DNA from: Heliocidaris tuberculata
Lineage: Eukaryota > Echinodermata > Echinoidea > Camarodonta > Echinometridae
Direction: 5' to 3'
Length of the DNA: 64,000 nt
Assembly: GCA_025618425.1 (NCBI GenBank)
Contig: CM046849.1
Span: forward strand, 29,817,821-29,881,820
The notes beneath the pieces are model-generated. The model had not been told where the DNA came from, made no database searches, and saw only the letters and a list, made by a program, of their open reading frames with translations. Shown one piece after another: positions 38,731 through 63,757 of this stretch. The position numbers were made by a program, and so were the translations under genes. Each line of letters opens with the position of its first letter. The first letter of the stretch is position 1.

Positions 38731-38887
38731 TAGAGCCATCCATACACAGAGTTTGGCCAACTCGGTTTCAGTTGGGCACAACATGGCGTATATACATTTG
38801 TTACATGCTTGCTTAACAAAGCAACAGGCCGCCATATTGTAACCCACTGGAGCAGAGTTGGCCAAACTCTATGTATGGATGGCACTG
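38731..38887. mobile_element. hAT-type MITE, second family, 8-bp target duplication
   Basis: The terminal inverted repeats share GCCATCCATACA, then AGAGTTTGGCCAACTC at the left, with the complementary right end TGTATGGATGGCACTG. The flanks are GTGACGAC at 38723-38730 and 38888-38895. It is 157 bp and non-coding. Confidence 0.8.
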
Positions 38888-38895
38888 GTGACGAC

Positions 38896-39855
38896 CTTTC
38901 TACAGCGCCCTCTACTAGTCCAATACGCGTTTTTAGTTTATTCGTCTGTGGGCACCGTGTAAGCCTAATCAATGTTATCAATAATGCATGCCAATTGGTT
39001 TATGTATTTCGAACAGTTATTATCTTGTGCCGTGGCCCTGGGTTTGGTACATAGGGGTATATGAAGGGTTAATGGATAGAGCAAAGTTTCAAAGAAAATA
39101 AGCAAGTATATAGCATAATCTTGCATAGCCTTGCAAAAACTTATGCTCTTTTAGCGCAAGCTTATCATAAATGAATACTGCAATTGCCATTATCTCTTGT
39201 ACTAAACAGGTATTAATTAAAAGTGAAGTAAGAGAAATAGACAAATGAGCAATATGAAATCGCTTATTATAACACAATTATTAATTCATGATGTTTTCCC
39301 AGAAGAATGAGTTCCTGACAACTATTATGCAACACGATTATCCCCCCTTAAGGGGGCGGGGGTAAGAGGTGTTTTCTATTGGGATATTTTGGTTTAGCGT
39401 TAAACTCTTATTGTTTAACCACCTAACATTGTTTATTCATTCTATTCAAACACTGTTCTTGTAAAATATATCAACATGATGAGGTATGACTTGAAAATTT
39501 TAGTTGGACCGGATCGATCCACGTCATGGTTATTTTATTCTTTATTATGTTTTCAGCAGCCAATTAGAAATCAGCCATTTTTTTGACATCTTACGCGGTT
39601 TAAAGTATTTCCATTGGATTCTACGGGTCAAATTACACTTAGTTATCTTGTTTCGCTCCAAAATATATCAGCTCTGAATTTTGTCACACTTTGACTTCAA
39701 TCTGGCCCACTGTGACTTCAATCTGGCCCACTGTGGAGCGATACACGTGGGGTAAGAATTAGAAGAGCCAGAAATATGACGTCACACTTCGGTAGTCGTA
39801 TATGCATTATGTATGAATAACTTTATGGGCACTCCACCATAAATAGCCTTCAGTG

Positions 39856-39888
<33 letters not shown>

Positions 39889-40013
39889 AATACCATACCG
39901 AATTGTAGGTTACTCTCTTTCTCTCTGTCTCTCTCTGTCTCCACGGTTTATAGCTGTCTTTCTCTGTCCTTTTCTGCCCATCCCTCTCCCTGTATTTCCT
40001 CACCCCCCCCCCG

Positions 40014-40044
<31 letters not shown>

Positions 40045-42238
40045 CGTCTGTCTGCCTGTCTCTCTCCAATTAATTTGCCTTGAAATCACTCACATTTTTT
40101 TTCGTAACTCCCACCAACATCTTCCCACATATTATAGTCTTACTTCATGAAAAGTAAATTTCCAAACAATAAGCACATCAAACGGCTTTCAAAGATAAAT
40201 TACGTGCATGAAAATAATTTATTCAATGCCATGTATACTACAAGTATGTAATGATCAATGATGAACGACCAAATTCAACTACAAACAAGAATATTTATCG
40301 ATTTTATATATCAAGTAGGCTACATAATCATTTGTAAAGTATAACGAGGAAAATCCTTCCGTCCCGATGACCTTGTTATATCGAGTTTCCCCTCTAATGC
40401 CTTGGTAAATCTTGACGTATTCCTAATAGATAGCTTATCTGGTTGTTGTATAGAAATTAATAATAATAAGTATGTTATCTTTTAATATTTTTGATCACCC
40501 TTAATGGACTCGATAATCACTTTATCTATTCTTTCGCTTAAATGTATTTCATATATGGTTTGGTTAAATGTCATCTAATTCAAATAAAGATTTACATGAT
40601 ATATGTAATATATTTATTCTAAAGCAAAGAGTAGCTACAATTTTGGGGGCAATGAAAAGTCTTCCTTGTCAAGGAAAATAAAGAAATATTTTGTAATATG
40701 TATGTTTTTATTTGATCACTTAAATTCAGAATAACATTTATTTACCCCCCCCCCCAAAAAAAAAAACAAAAAAACAACAACAAACAAACACACAAAACAA
40801 AGCCCAAATCATGTATGTGTGTATAAGTATTTTGCATATTATGCACATAAAAGAAATGTAATATATACAAAAATGTACACATGGATAAACTCATATAGAG
40901 ACATTAGAAAAAGATATAATTGAGATGTTAAGACACATGATATGTCTTAAAGAAAGGGTGTATCTATCCTTCAATCAAGAAGCTCATGGCTGCCCTTTCT
41001 ACCTTCTATAGGAAAAATCTTCATTATCATGTACATGGTAAATCTTGTTTTGAGTTTTTCTTCAATTTTTAAATAGAAATTGATTGCACATGTTGTATAT
41101 GGTGACAAATGAATGAAGTAGTTTGGAACAAACAAAAAAGATTATTGTTAAAGCTAAAATGTGATATTTTATTATTTTCTTTCTTTGTTTCCTTGATCTT
41201 TTTTTACAAATTTAAACACAAAAGAGAAAATGCCTAAATTTTAAGATAATTACACTGTACCCAGAAACTTTAAAAAAAATTTCTAATATACATGTATATT
41301 TTTTCTTGTTATCTGCATGCCCATCAAGCTTTGGACAGGTTAATTTGATGTAACCCCCGGAGTGTCATTTACTATTATAGAATAAAGCGTACATAGATTT
41401 AGTGCACTTTCAATATTGTACATAATATGCTTCTTTCATTGAAAGTTTGTGTTTGTAGTACACTATTACACAGGGTTATGTATTTTCTAATTTTACAATT
41501 ATATAACCCGATTCTAGACTAGCACCATTTCACATCAGTCACATGGGGTAATCCCAGTAGACCAACAGCCCATGAGACCGAGAGAGAGGGGGCTATGCAT
41601 GAAATGTACATTCACCAAAAAACATGGTGGAAAGAGGCGAGGGTCCCTGTGGCTTTCAGTCTAGTGAACCCCAAAATAGGTTGTCAGAACGTCCACAAGA
41701 CTGACATTGTCAGTCTCGAAGGCTTTTGGTATTGTAGGCCGACAGTCTCGTGACACTATTACAACCATCTTTTCCATTGTAGTTACAAATTTCGTATTAC
41801 TTCAATTTTTCTTCCACATTATGTTAGTCTTTATAAGCTTCTGACCTTGTACTATAATGCCCTAAATTCATGGTACTTTAATAGAGGCTATAGCATGACT
41901 TGGAGAAAAGGACGGCAAGAGATACTTATGCGTAAGAGCAACCATATACCATAAACATGATTGCAAAGACTTTCAACAAATCAACTCTAATGTAATTTCA
42001 AACCCTATAAGTAATTTCTAGATTATGCCATACACAGTGAAAAAAATAAGCGGTGGCTAAGGGCGATTAGCCCCCGAAACTCTTGAAAAAGCCACCGTAA
42101 TATAATATTTCTGCCTATGGGTCGTAGTGCATTAAAATCTCTGAACACAATAGGTGGACTTCCAAGTAGCCCTCATGAAAGAAATTTTAATTTTTACACT
42201 GGACTCATACGTTATTTTAATGTTTGCTCATTTCAATA
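38896..42238. other. Intergenic between the two minus-strand genes
   Basis: It holds a 25-base duplication at 39688-39733 (GACTTCAATCTGGCCCACTG twice), (TA)n at 39858-39886, a compound (CT)n microsatellite with C-run at 39911-40070, and C/A-rich simple sequence at 40745-40800. No coding exon is supported. Confidence 0.6.
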
Positions 42239-42246
42239 GGTAATGC

Positions 42247-42410
42247 CAGTGGTGGATTTACATAGGGGGAAAACTGGCCCATGCACCCCTCCCCCCTTTT
42301 AAAACCCAACTGGCATACCTTAAGTACACAATCAAAAAAAATTTCCCCCTTAATTGAGTACTTTTAAGGCACTGTGTCCCCTTTTTTACAAAATCCCTGA
42401 TCTGCCCCTG
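42247..42410. mobile_element. hAT-type MITE with perfect 8-bp target duplication, 3' of the death-fold gene
   Basis: The ends CAGTGGTGGATTTACATAG and CCCTGATCTGCCCCTG are flanked by GGTAATGC at 42239-42246 and 42411-42418. It lies about 170 bases beyond the TGA of the minus-strand gene and may be in its 3' UTR. Confidence 0.82.
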
Positions 42411-42580
42411 GGTAATGCACAAAGCTATCAAAATTTTGTGCTCAGGTTGATTTCTTGTAATTTTTTGTGAATGCATTCATATTACTCTGATGCCAATATT
42501 CTCAGCAACAGATCATTATTTTAGTGAAAAGAAAATGTTCTACTCCTTTGCGATTAATTTACCTTATCATGCAAAGTGTA

Positions 42581-55479
<12,899 letters not shown>

Positions 55480-56623
55480 TCTCACTATATGAGAAAAACA
55501 GAAAATTATTGCATTTTATTGCATCATCAATGTGATGCTGAAGAATTTTAAGGTATATAAGAGGTCATTTTTAAACTTAATTTTTAAATATTTTTACATG
55601 GTAATAATAATTATTGTTTTCAAGAAAAATATAATCACAGCTAGGTGTTCAAATACATTGTAGCTTCAAATCAGAAATAATCTATCTTCACCTACATTTA
55701 CATGTTGAATAAATTTCATCACAATACGGTACCAGCTTTCCAGATCTACCATTTGGGGAATAAAATTTGGCTCTACGAGGTAAGATTACCATTATCTAGT
55801 AAAGGGTGAAGGTATGTAAGCATCTTCATCCTCATGGTGGATGACCCTTTTTCAAGAAAACTCATTTAATCATTATCTACAATGACCTCGCATATCTGTG
55901 AGTGCCATAAATGAGGCATTTCTAATTCATTTCATGTCTATCAACAATTTTTTTTAAAAGTAGGCTATATGGATAGTTCGCTGAATAAAATTAAGAGTAA
56001 GGAACTTCCACAGTCCACTGTTCCAGCAAGCATGTCCAGTCTGTAAGATTGAAGACTAACGTTACTCATTAGGCAGTCAACATGGTCATATTCCAAATCA
56101 GTCACAAATATGAAATAACTCTGCTAATCTGACCCAACATAAACTAAGTAACTAACATACATTTTTCACAAATAGGAACTTTGTGTTTGTCACATAAAAA
56201 GGTTATTTGAATGTTTGTTTCTAACATGCATTTTTCACTAGCTAAGTAACCAGTAAGTATTGTCTCTACGCACTTATACATGTACAAGCTTATCTGAAGA
56301 TAACCTTGTACTCCAGACTAGCTTTTACGGGTGAATAGGCTTCAATAGCTTTTGTGTGTATCAGCAGGCCTATATTGCGCTACCTTTGGCGACCACTCCA
56401 GCGACCACTCGGAGGCACTGAAGCGTGACGTGGTCGAGAACAATAGAAAATCGCTGTACGGTGTCCTCAAAAGAGACAAAACAAAACGAAAAAATATTTA
56501 CACCGTAAATTTTGCTTCATTACCGGTCGGAAACTTCAATTCAGGTAGGCGTAGTGAGGCGATGCAGAATTGTACTCCAGGAATGAGTGTGTAAAATATT
56601 CAGATTTATGATGGAAAATGTGA
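55480..56623. promoter_or_regulatory. Upstream region of the death-fold gene
   Basis: An acceptor just upstream of the ATG implies a non-coding first exon. The only GC- and CpG-richer stretch is 56380-56480, with GACCACTC twice and CGTGACGTGGTC. It could be the promoter or first exon. On the plus strand a frame there ends at CAG followed by GTAGGC (56546), a donor-like site, so a divergent transcript is possible. Confidence 0.35.
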
Positions 56624-57265
56624 CATACCGGGGCAAGATGTCTAGATCTTACTGTTTTAACTTAAACTTAGTCCTTTAGACACCCCCCCTGAATAACCCG
56701 ATTTCGAACAAAAAGTAAATCGGCATGATGATTGCGAAATACAATGATTGAATAAAAGTTCTTTCAATCTTTCATCAACATTTTTTATTCTTAGCTGACT
56801 ATATCAAATTAAATCTGGAAAATTCAGCTTTCTGGTGGTATATGCCACATACCGGGGCAAGATGTCAGGATTTTACTGTTTTAACTTAAACTTAGTCCTT
56901 TAGACACTAAATAACCCGGCTTCGAACATAAAGTCAGTCGGCATAATGATAGCGAAATGCACTGGTTAAATATAAGCTCTCTCAAATTTTCATCGACATT
57001 TTTTATTCTTAGCTGATTATACCAAGTTAAAGCTGAAGAGTTCAGCTTTCTGGTGGTATATGTCACATACCGGGGCAAGATGTCTGGATCTTACTGTTTT
57101 AACTTAAACTTAGTCCTTTCGTCAATCAATAACCCGGCTTCGAATATTTAGTCAGTTGGCATAATGATAGCGAAATACAGTGGTTAAATAAAAGCTCTCT
57201 CAAATTTTCATCGACATTTTTTATTCCAAGCTAGCTGACTATACCAAATTAAAGCTGTCTAGATT
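56624..57265. repeat. Three-unit tandem repeat, period about 220 bases
   Basis: CATACCGGGGCAAGATGTC starts at 56624, 56847 and 57065, each followed by ACTTAAACTTAGTCCTTT, AATAACCCG, CATCAACATTTTTTATTC-like and TTCAGCTTTCTGGTGGTATA blocks. It is about 1.1 kb upstream of the death-fold gene ATG. Confidence 0.85.
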
Positions 57266-57479
57266 TCCAGTCTAGATCATTCATACATGAGAGAGAGGAA
57301 AATAATTATTTAAAATTTCACTTTCAATTCTGAATCCCCAAATTTGTGGCACAGTAAGAGTTGAACTTGAAGAGTCCCTGAATCAGATAATCTAGCAAAT
57401 TTAAGAAAATTAAATCTTGCTTAGACTTAGAGCAATTTTGTTCTGTTTTTGATTGCTGCAACAGTGAATGTTGGACACA

Positions 57480-57880
57480 GTCCCACATAGGCACACAGGA
57501 GGTCCAGAGGCCACAAAATGAAACTGGACAAACAGTACTCTCGTATTGATTTGAGGAAGCATTTCTTCAGCAACAGAATTGTGGATTTGTGGAATAGTCT
57601 CCCTGAATATGTTATCTCAGCAACTTCTGTAAACTGCTTTAAGAATAGACTAGATAAATACTGGTCTAAAAACCATGATCTTGTTTACGAGCCAGTATAG
57701 GCTGTATGAGTCATTATCTACCATGTCTACACACATTCTTGTCCTTTCCCACACATAATCGACTTGGTAATTAAGACAATGGAAATTGTATAACCACATG
57801 ATACGACAAGCTGAGATCGATGAACAGGCATTCGTCCTATATCATCGTGGGATTAAAGTAAAGTAAAGTAAGTAAAGTAG
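57480..57880 (+). mobile_element. Non-LTR retrotransposon, 3' fragment (CR1/RTE-like)
   Basis: A frame at 57518-57700 encodes a C-terminal tail typical of non-LTR polymerases: SRIDLRKHFFSNRIVDLWNS, then LPEYV and SVNCFKNRLDKYW. A stop and about 140 bases of 3' UTR follow, then a short tandem tail of TAAAG units at 57852-57879. The reverse transcriptase and endonuclease are missing, so this is a 5'-truncated dead copy. Confidence 0.75.
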
Positions 57881-58239
57881 GCAAGGCCTATGAGTGGTCT
57901 CTACGTACTTTATTATGCACTACGTACCATTCGCAGACTGAAGGACGCTGGTAATAAATACTAGTAGCCTAAGCTATAGTAGGCTAGTCAAAGCCTCACT
58001 AGTGCTGATCGTGCTGATCTACAAGTTAGAGTTAGACAGAGGCTGCTGTGTGGTACTGGATTTTCACAAAAATAGAAATTAGAATGATCTCAAGTCTCGG
58101 GTAGTTAGTAGAAAACACCAGTTTGTCCAATGCAATTACGGACTGTCGATGCTAGTGCTAGAGAGATACACAAGAACATACGTAATCGTGATTGCATGGA
58201 AATCCCCTAAAAATAAAATTCAAACAGTAGTCAATAGAG

Positions 58240-59560
58240 TTGCTCATACGTCATAGGGAAATCCCCAAGAGGGACCCAACGTTGGTCGGTCTGTGAAATT
58301 AATTCGTCATTTTTAGAGTAGACACGTCAAAACATCGGCAAAAGGGTATACGAAAATTGTCATTAATGACTGAAATCAAATCAGGGTTCCATGACATTTG
58401 CTCCTGCGACAATTGCTCCAGTCTAACTTTACCATGTTAATCCTAAGCCTAAACCTAACCCTATATAACCCTAACCCTAACCCTAATCCTAATCTCCACA
58501 TTGTCCTTAACAAAAAAACAAATCATGACCTTGACCTTAACCTTTGACCTTTCAAGATATAGACGTAGGAGCAAATGTCGCAGGAGCAAATGTCGTGTCA
58601 CCCAAATCAGCCCCCCCCCCCTCACTTTCAAAAACGCTCCGCGGCCCCTGCTATAATTACTCTACACCCTAACAAAATAATGAATGGAGATAACTGATTA
58701 AACTGAAGCGAGTTCGAATACGTCATAGGGAAATCCCCAAGAGGGGTGCAACGTTGGTCGGTCTGTGAAATACATAATTCGTTTGTCATGGATCAGATCA
58801 ATGAGGGCAAACTGTATCAATTTATTCATGTATTGACATGATTTATAGAAGCTGAGTGAGTGGGGAAGCGAGGGGGGGGGGGGGTGAAGCACCCAGGCCA
58901 GCTCCCATTTTTATTGGGGGGGGGGGGGATGCAGCTGGGAGAGGGGGTGAGGCTCAAACTTCTTTGAGTTCCCCTTTTCTTTGGGGGTTGGGGGTAGAAA
59001 TAGTTCTAAGCCTATAACATTGATTTTATTTATAAGAAAATTAGTAGGCCTTATAACAAAATCAACCTTATGCATAATTTGGACGAAGAAGTTAGGGTCT
59101 ATGATTCAATACAATTTAAAAATCATCCTCAAAATAGTTTTCAGCTTGTCTTATTCATCGAGTTGCCCATACGGTACTAACAATGGGCCGCGGAACCGGG
59201 GGGGGGGGGAGCTGCAGCCCCCTCCACTTTTTTAAGTAGACACGTCAAAACATCGGCAAAAGGGTATACGAAAATTGTCATTAACGAGTGAAATCAAATC
59301 AGCCCCCCCCCCCACTTTCAAAAACGCTAAGCGGCCCCTGCTAGTATTACTATACACCCTAAAAAAATAATGAATGGAGATAACTGAAGCGAGTTCGAAT
59401 ACGTCATAGACATAGGGAAACCCCCAAAAGGGACTCAGAGTATGAGAGCAAACTGTATCATTTTATTCATGTATTAACATGATTAGATGCTGATCGAGTG
59501 ATCAGGAGCTGGCTTGACCGCCATCTAACGTGGAGAAGCGGGGGGAGGGGAGGGGGGGGG
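58240..59560. repeat. Tandem duplication, offset about 917 bases
   Basis: The GACACGTCAAAACATCGGCA block at 58321 recurs at 59238. The following ACTTTCAAAAACGCT...GCGGCCCCTGCTA and ATGAATGGAGATAACTGA segments recur in the same order. A third partial unit starting CGTCATAGGGAAATCCCCAA occurs at 58241, 58721 and, altered, 59402. Several G/C runs lie at unit edges. Confidence 0.75.
58385..58602. mobile_element. 218-bp MITE carrying telomere-like CCCTAA repeats
   Basis: The ends GGTTCCATGACATTTGCTCC and GGAGCAAATGTCGTGTCACC are inverted repeats. CAAATCAG flanks both sides (58377-58384, 58603-58610), an 8-bp target duplication. The interior contains AACCCTAACCCTAACCCTAA-type repeats (about 58450-58492). 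Confidence 0.85.
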
Positions 59561-60167
59561 GGGCTCAAATATCTTTGAGGGCCTACAGCCCAGCTCTGAT
59601 TTTTTCTTTTTTTTTTTGGGGGGGGGTATAAATAGGTCTAGACCTATTTCATTTAATTCATTTTCATTAATATTTGAAATGAAAAAAAAAATCAATAAGA
59701 AAAATTAGAAGGCCTTATCATGTTATAACAAAATCGGATGAAGAAATGAGCTTATGATTCAATCAATACAATTTTAAAATCATCCTCAAAATAGTTTTTC
59801 AGCTTGTCTTGTCAAGCCCGTACAAGCTTTTTTCAGGAGAGGGTTCGCACCTTAAGAAACCAGATGTGCGCGAAGCGCACTTCACGAGCGCGAAGCGCGG
59901 CCACTTGCGGCCGGGGGTCCAGGGCCCGCTTAAGGGCCCTGGAAGCTCAGGGGTTTTAGATGCTCTCTACCTTATTTCAGAGCATTTTACCCCAAATTTC
60001 TGACCAACACACCACAAATCATTTTACTTCTAATACTTCAAAATCATGGGGAGACCGGCTCACATATGACAGTAGTTCATCACTTTATTGGATATAAAAG
60101 TCGAACAACGGAAAAGAATATACTAGTTACTATTACTATATTACTTAGAGTCTACCGTAACTAACAG
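59561..60167. other. Intergenic with a short GC-rich palindrome-rich block
   Basis: At 59866-59950 the base composition jumps: GCGCGAAGCGCACTTCACGA then GCGCGAAGCGCGG, and CAGGGCCCGCTTAAGGGCCC. The flanks are ordinary AT-rich DNA. It is likely part of a repeat, of unknown family. Confidence 0.5.
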
Positions 60168-61720
60168 CCAGGGGTGTCGCCAGAATATTTTGAAGGGGGG
60201 GGGGGGGGGTTGTGACACCCCAATATGCTGACAAATTTTTAGGGTGTGACAACCAAATTTGCCGACAAAATATGCTGCATCTTAATCCCCCCCCCCCCCC
60301 CCCCCCCCACACAAATAATAATAAAAGAACATCGCAGATGTAGAGATCTTGATCCTACGGGCCTATTTTTCGCAAGGAGGGGGCTGACGCCTTTTGCCTG
60401 AATATCAGCTTTTCAATTTCTAAATTTTTGCGAGCGGGCGAAGCTAGTGAGCTCTTAAAAAAAACCTTTTTATAGTGAAAATGTACAGAAGTAACATACA
60501 GAAGTTACATACAAAAGTTACATAATTATCTGGGAACCTATAGCTGCCCAAATATATTCTGACACCTTGCTACCCGAATATGATCGAAGTGGTGGTTACT
60601 CGAATATCGGAACTTGGAAAATCCTCGGCATTGCCGAAGTGGACGCCTTTTGCCCGAATATAAACTTTTCAATTTCTAAATGTTTGCGAACGAAGCGAGC
60701 TAGCAAAATTTAAAGAAAACTTTTCGTAGTGAAAATTTACAGCAGTTACATACACAAGTTACATGATATTATTATCTGAGAACCTCGCTTCCCAAATATT
60801 GGATATTCTAGCAACTCGCTGCCCGAATATGAATATCGGAACTTTGAAAATCCGTGGGGTGGGGGAGGGGGGCTACAGCCCATTGCCGAACGGGATGCCT
60901 TTCCTTCTTTTTCTTCCATTCCCTTGTCTTTTCCTTCTTTTATTTCTGTTTTTGTTTTCCTTTCCTTCCCTTTTCTATTTTCTTTCTTTTTTCTTCTACT
61001 TTCTCTTTTCTCCTTTTCCTTTTCTCTTTCTTCTTCCCTCTTTTTTTTTTTCAATGTTTTGCATATTTTCTTAGCTCTATTCAACGGCAAAAATCACTTT
61101 CCCCCCCCTTTTTATCCTAAGGGGGGGGGGGGGGGGAGGTCCCGCGCACCCCGCCAACCCCTAGTTTTTACGGTACTGACAAGTTGTTCATCTGTTAATA
61201 AAAGTGAGAGGAGAAAGAACCTGTTGACCATGTCGACACTCCTAAAAATGGAAAATGTATCCATGATAATCACTGAAAAGATTGGCAATCTTTGCCGGAA
61301 AGATTATTATTGCTGATGCAGTAGTGATGATGGTGGTGGACTGGTGGTGGTGGTGGTGATAGGCTGATGGTGTTAGTGGTGGTGGTCTGATGGTGATGTC
61401 GTGAATATGGTGATGATGGTGGTGGTGTTGGTGGTGGTAGTGATCAAAGGGGTACGGGCACAATTACTTTGCGAGGGGGTCTGATGCTTTTTACCCGAAT
61501 ATCAAGTTTTTCATTTATAAATTTCAAGAGTGAGCGAATTAAGCGAGCGAGCAAGTTTTGACACTTTTTGTAGTGGAAATGTAATGAAATTATTATGTTC
61601 GGGCACAAAAACACCCACCACGCTGCCCAAATATGAGGTGGTAGTTGCCCGAATATCGGCACTTTCCAAATCTTCGGGGGGGGGGGGGGGCTGCAGCCCC
61701 CAGCCCCGAGTGGTGATGTG
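60168..61720. repeat. Second block of the CCGAATAT modular repeat
   Basis: The left edge CAGGGGTGTCGCCAGAATAT resembles a hAT end. Units at about 60355-60610, 60615-60870 and 61465-61690 match those near 8 kb. Between them is a C/T-rich tract (60900-61060) and a degenerate GGT/GAT triplet region (61320-61450). Confidence 0.55.
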
Positions 61721-61925
61721 GTGGTCTGTGGTGATGCTGTGATATAGTGCATGTGGTGGTGATCGACGGTCATCACGGTGTCTGGTGATGGTGATGGTGG
61801 TGGCAGTGTTTGTGACGATTGTATGGTGGTGCATAGTGGTAGTGGTTGTGGTGGTGGTAATGGTTTTGGGTTGGTGGTAAAGGTGCGATGGTGCTGGTGA
61901 TGATCATGGTGTGATGTGACGAAAG
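61690..61925. repeat. Degenerate GGT/GAT-rich simple repeat
   Basis: Mostly permutations of GGTGGTGAT with substitutions, continuing the composition of 61320-61450. The His-rich frames on the minus strand are products of this. Confidence 0.7.
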
Positions 61926-62228
61926 ATAAATTTTTGGTATCCAGCTTCAACTAATTCGAGGAGTGATGTCCTCTGTTATTACAGGAAATAAATATATTTA
62001 TCAAAGTGAAGTTTATTCCCTTTTTTGTTCCTTTTCAGGGGCGCATCTTCTCTATTATCCTAGCCAGGGGCGGTGCACGCTTGCACAAATTATTCCAGAT
62101 TGGGTCATTTGCAGGAGGCCATTTGCTTAATTCTGCCTGTGCCGGCCACTTCGCCGGATCTGCCAGTGCTCTTTTGAGATGGGAAAAATGACATTTTTCT
62201 ATTTTTTCTGATGAATGTTTAGCTTTAA

Positions 62229-62812
62229 AGGGCAATCCAACCTTGATAATAAGATGATATGTGTGAAAGCAGAAAAATAAGAAAAGCAGGATGGCGAAAG
62301 TTTGAAAGAAATTGGACAAGGACTAAGAAAGTTATGGATTTTTGAAAAATGAGATCACTACATCTATGCAAATCTCAAATTGGCAATTTGGTGAGTCAGT
62401 TGTGACATTTTTGTGGACAACTCTCCCATTTGTCGTGCACAAAAATATCATTAATTTGCGGTTTTCTTCGAGGCGCTTTTACCCTCGGGGCAGTACTCAA
62501 AATATATTGGAGATAGCATATTGTTATAGGTCCTCATGAACGAAAAGATCCTACTGAGTAATACATTTTGGAAAAAAGTGACATTTTAGTCATTTTGTGT
62601 GTTAGAGCGAATGGGGGAGTTGTCCACAGCTACATCACAGTGACATTACCTATTCGGCCAATTTGAAATTCCCATATGCATAGTGATTACAACTTTCAAA
62701 AATCCATAACTTTCTTATTGCTTGTCCAATTTCGTTCAAACTTTCACCAATCTGCTTCTCTGATTTTTCCTCTTTCTTTCAAAGCGACTTGCTATAAAGG
62801 TTGGATTTCCCT
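62229..62812. mobile_element. TTAA foldback MITE, copy 3
   Basis: Flanked by TTAA at 62225-62228 and 62813-62816. It is nearly a reverse complement of the 10172 copy along its full 584 bp and has exactly the same length, so both are recent. Confidence 0.85.
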
Positions 62813-63686
62813 TTAAAGAGCCAATACAAAATAGTTTACCTTTATTTCTAGTTCCAAAGATAGCTTTCCAAAAAGACCATCTTTACTTTCATATAGGGGA
62901 TGGGTTTTGAAGTGGGTAAACAATTTTATGTAAAGAGCTGGTAAAAAAACAACAAAAAACAACAACCACAAATTAAACCCCGGAAATGCAAATATCTTTT
63001 TTTCTCTTGGACATCAGATTTCCCAGAATTTTCCTGTTTTTTGATACCCCAAACGAGATCCCCGGGTTACCCGTCTGGTGGTGAAAAAACCGAACCCTTT
63101 TTACTAGTTTTCATGGACGCAGATCGGCGGATGCACCCCCTCCTCCCCACTGAACTCTAGAGTCTATACGTAGAGTTCAGTGCTCTCCCCCCCCCCCCCC
63201 CCCCCGATCGAAAGTGTCTTGGACATCAAATGTTCAAACATACTGTAGGCCTAACAAAAGTTAGAATACTTTTTTCTCTACCAAATGGGCTTGTATTAAA
63301 TGATGATCATGCATGTATAACAAAATGAAAATTCAGACATTTTCTTGACATCTAATCTTTTCCTTTGCGACTGCGAAGGGCTTAACGACAGAGGGCGTCC
63401 ATACTCCACAAAAAATGGTACGCAAAATCCGCTGCGTGTTGAATGAGCAATGTTTATGTGTTATAGCGAGTTTGACTCATCATACTCTGCTGCGCTAGCT
63501 AGCTGCATGCATAAACGTTAACGGACACGTACAAATGTCTCTCCGATATCCGCTGATATATATATATTGCGTAATAGCCCATTTAGCTTTGTAGCTTTGA
63601 ACTTCTGTGTACATTCTGCTTTTTCTGGCTATTCAGTTTTATTATTATTGAATTGTAGATAATATACTCATCAAGCCAACACAGTC
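62813..63686 (+). promoter_or_regulatory. Upstream region of RAB18 with the likely promoter and 5' UTR
   Basis: No gene is seen between the foldback MITE and the RAB18 ATG. It holds a short palindrome with arms GAACTCTA/TAGAGTTC (63153-63181) and a C-run at 63187-63205. A (TA)n stretch lies near 63555-63567, about 120-130 bases before the ATG. The transcription start cannot be fixed from sequence. Confidence 0.35.
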
Positions 63687-63757
63687 ATGGATGACGACGA
63701 TGTTCTGACCACCCTGAAAATTCTCATTATAGGAGAAAGTGGAGTGGGGAAATCGAG
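63687..63757 (+). CDS. RAB18: RAB18 small GTPase, coding exon 1 (gene continues past the window)
   Basis: The ATG at 63687 begins MDDDDVLTTLKILIIGESGV, closely matching the N-terminus of animal RAB18, including the LTTLKILIIGESGVGKS stretch with the P-loop GESGVGKS that binds the GTP phosphates. The exon ends in phase 2 at TCGAG followed by a consensus donor GTGAGT (63758), so the next residue is probably Ser, as in other RAB18 proteins. RAB18 acts on endoplasmic reticulum and lipid droplet membranes. Switch regions and the prenylated C-terminus must be on exons beyond the window. An alternative RAB is unlikely given the LTTLK start. Confidence 0.9.

Noticed and set aside
39782..40083. 76-95-codon frames near 40 kb
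   Set aside because: They come from (TA)n and (CT)n microsatellites.
60746..61316. Lys/Glu-rich and Phe/Ser-rich frames
   Set aside because: Complementary readings of one pyrimidine-rich tract.
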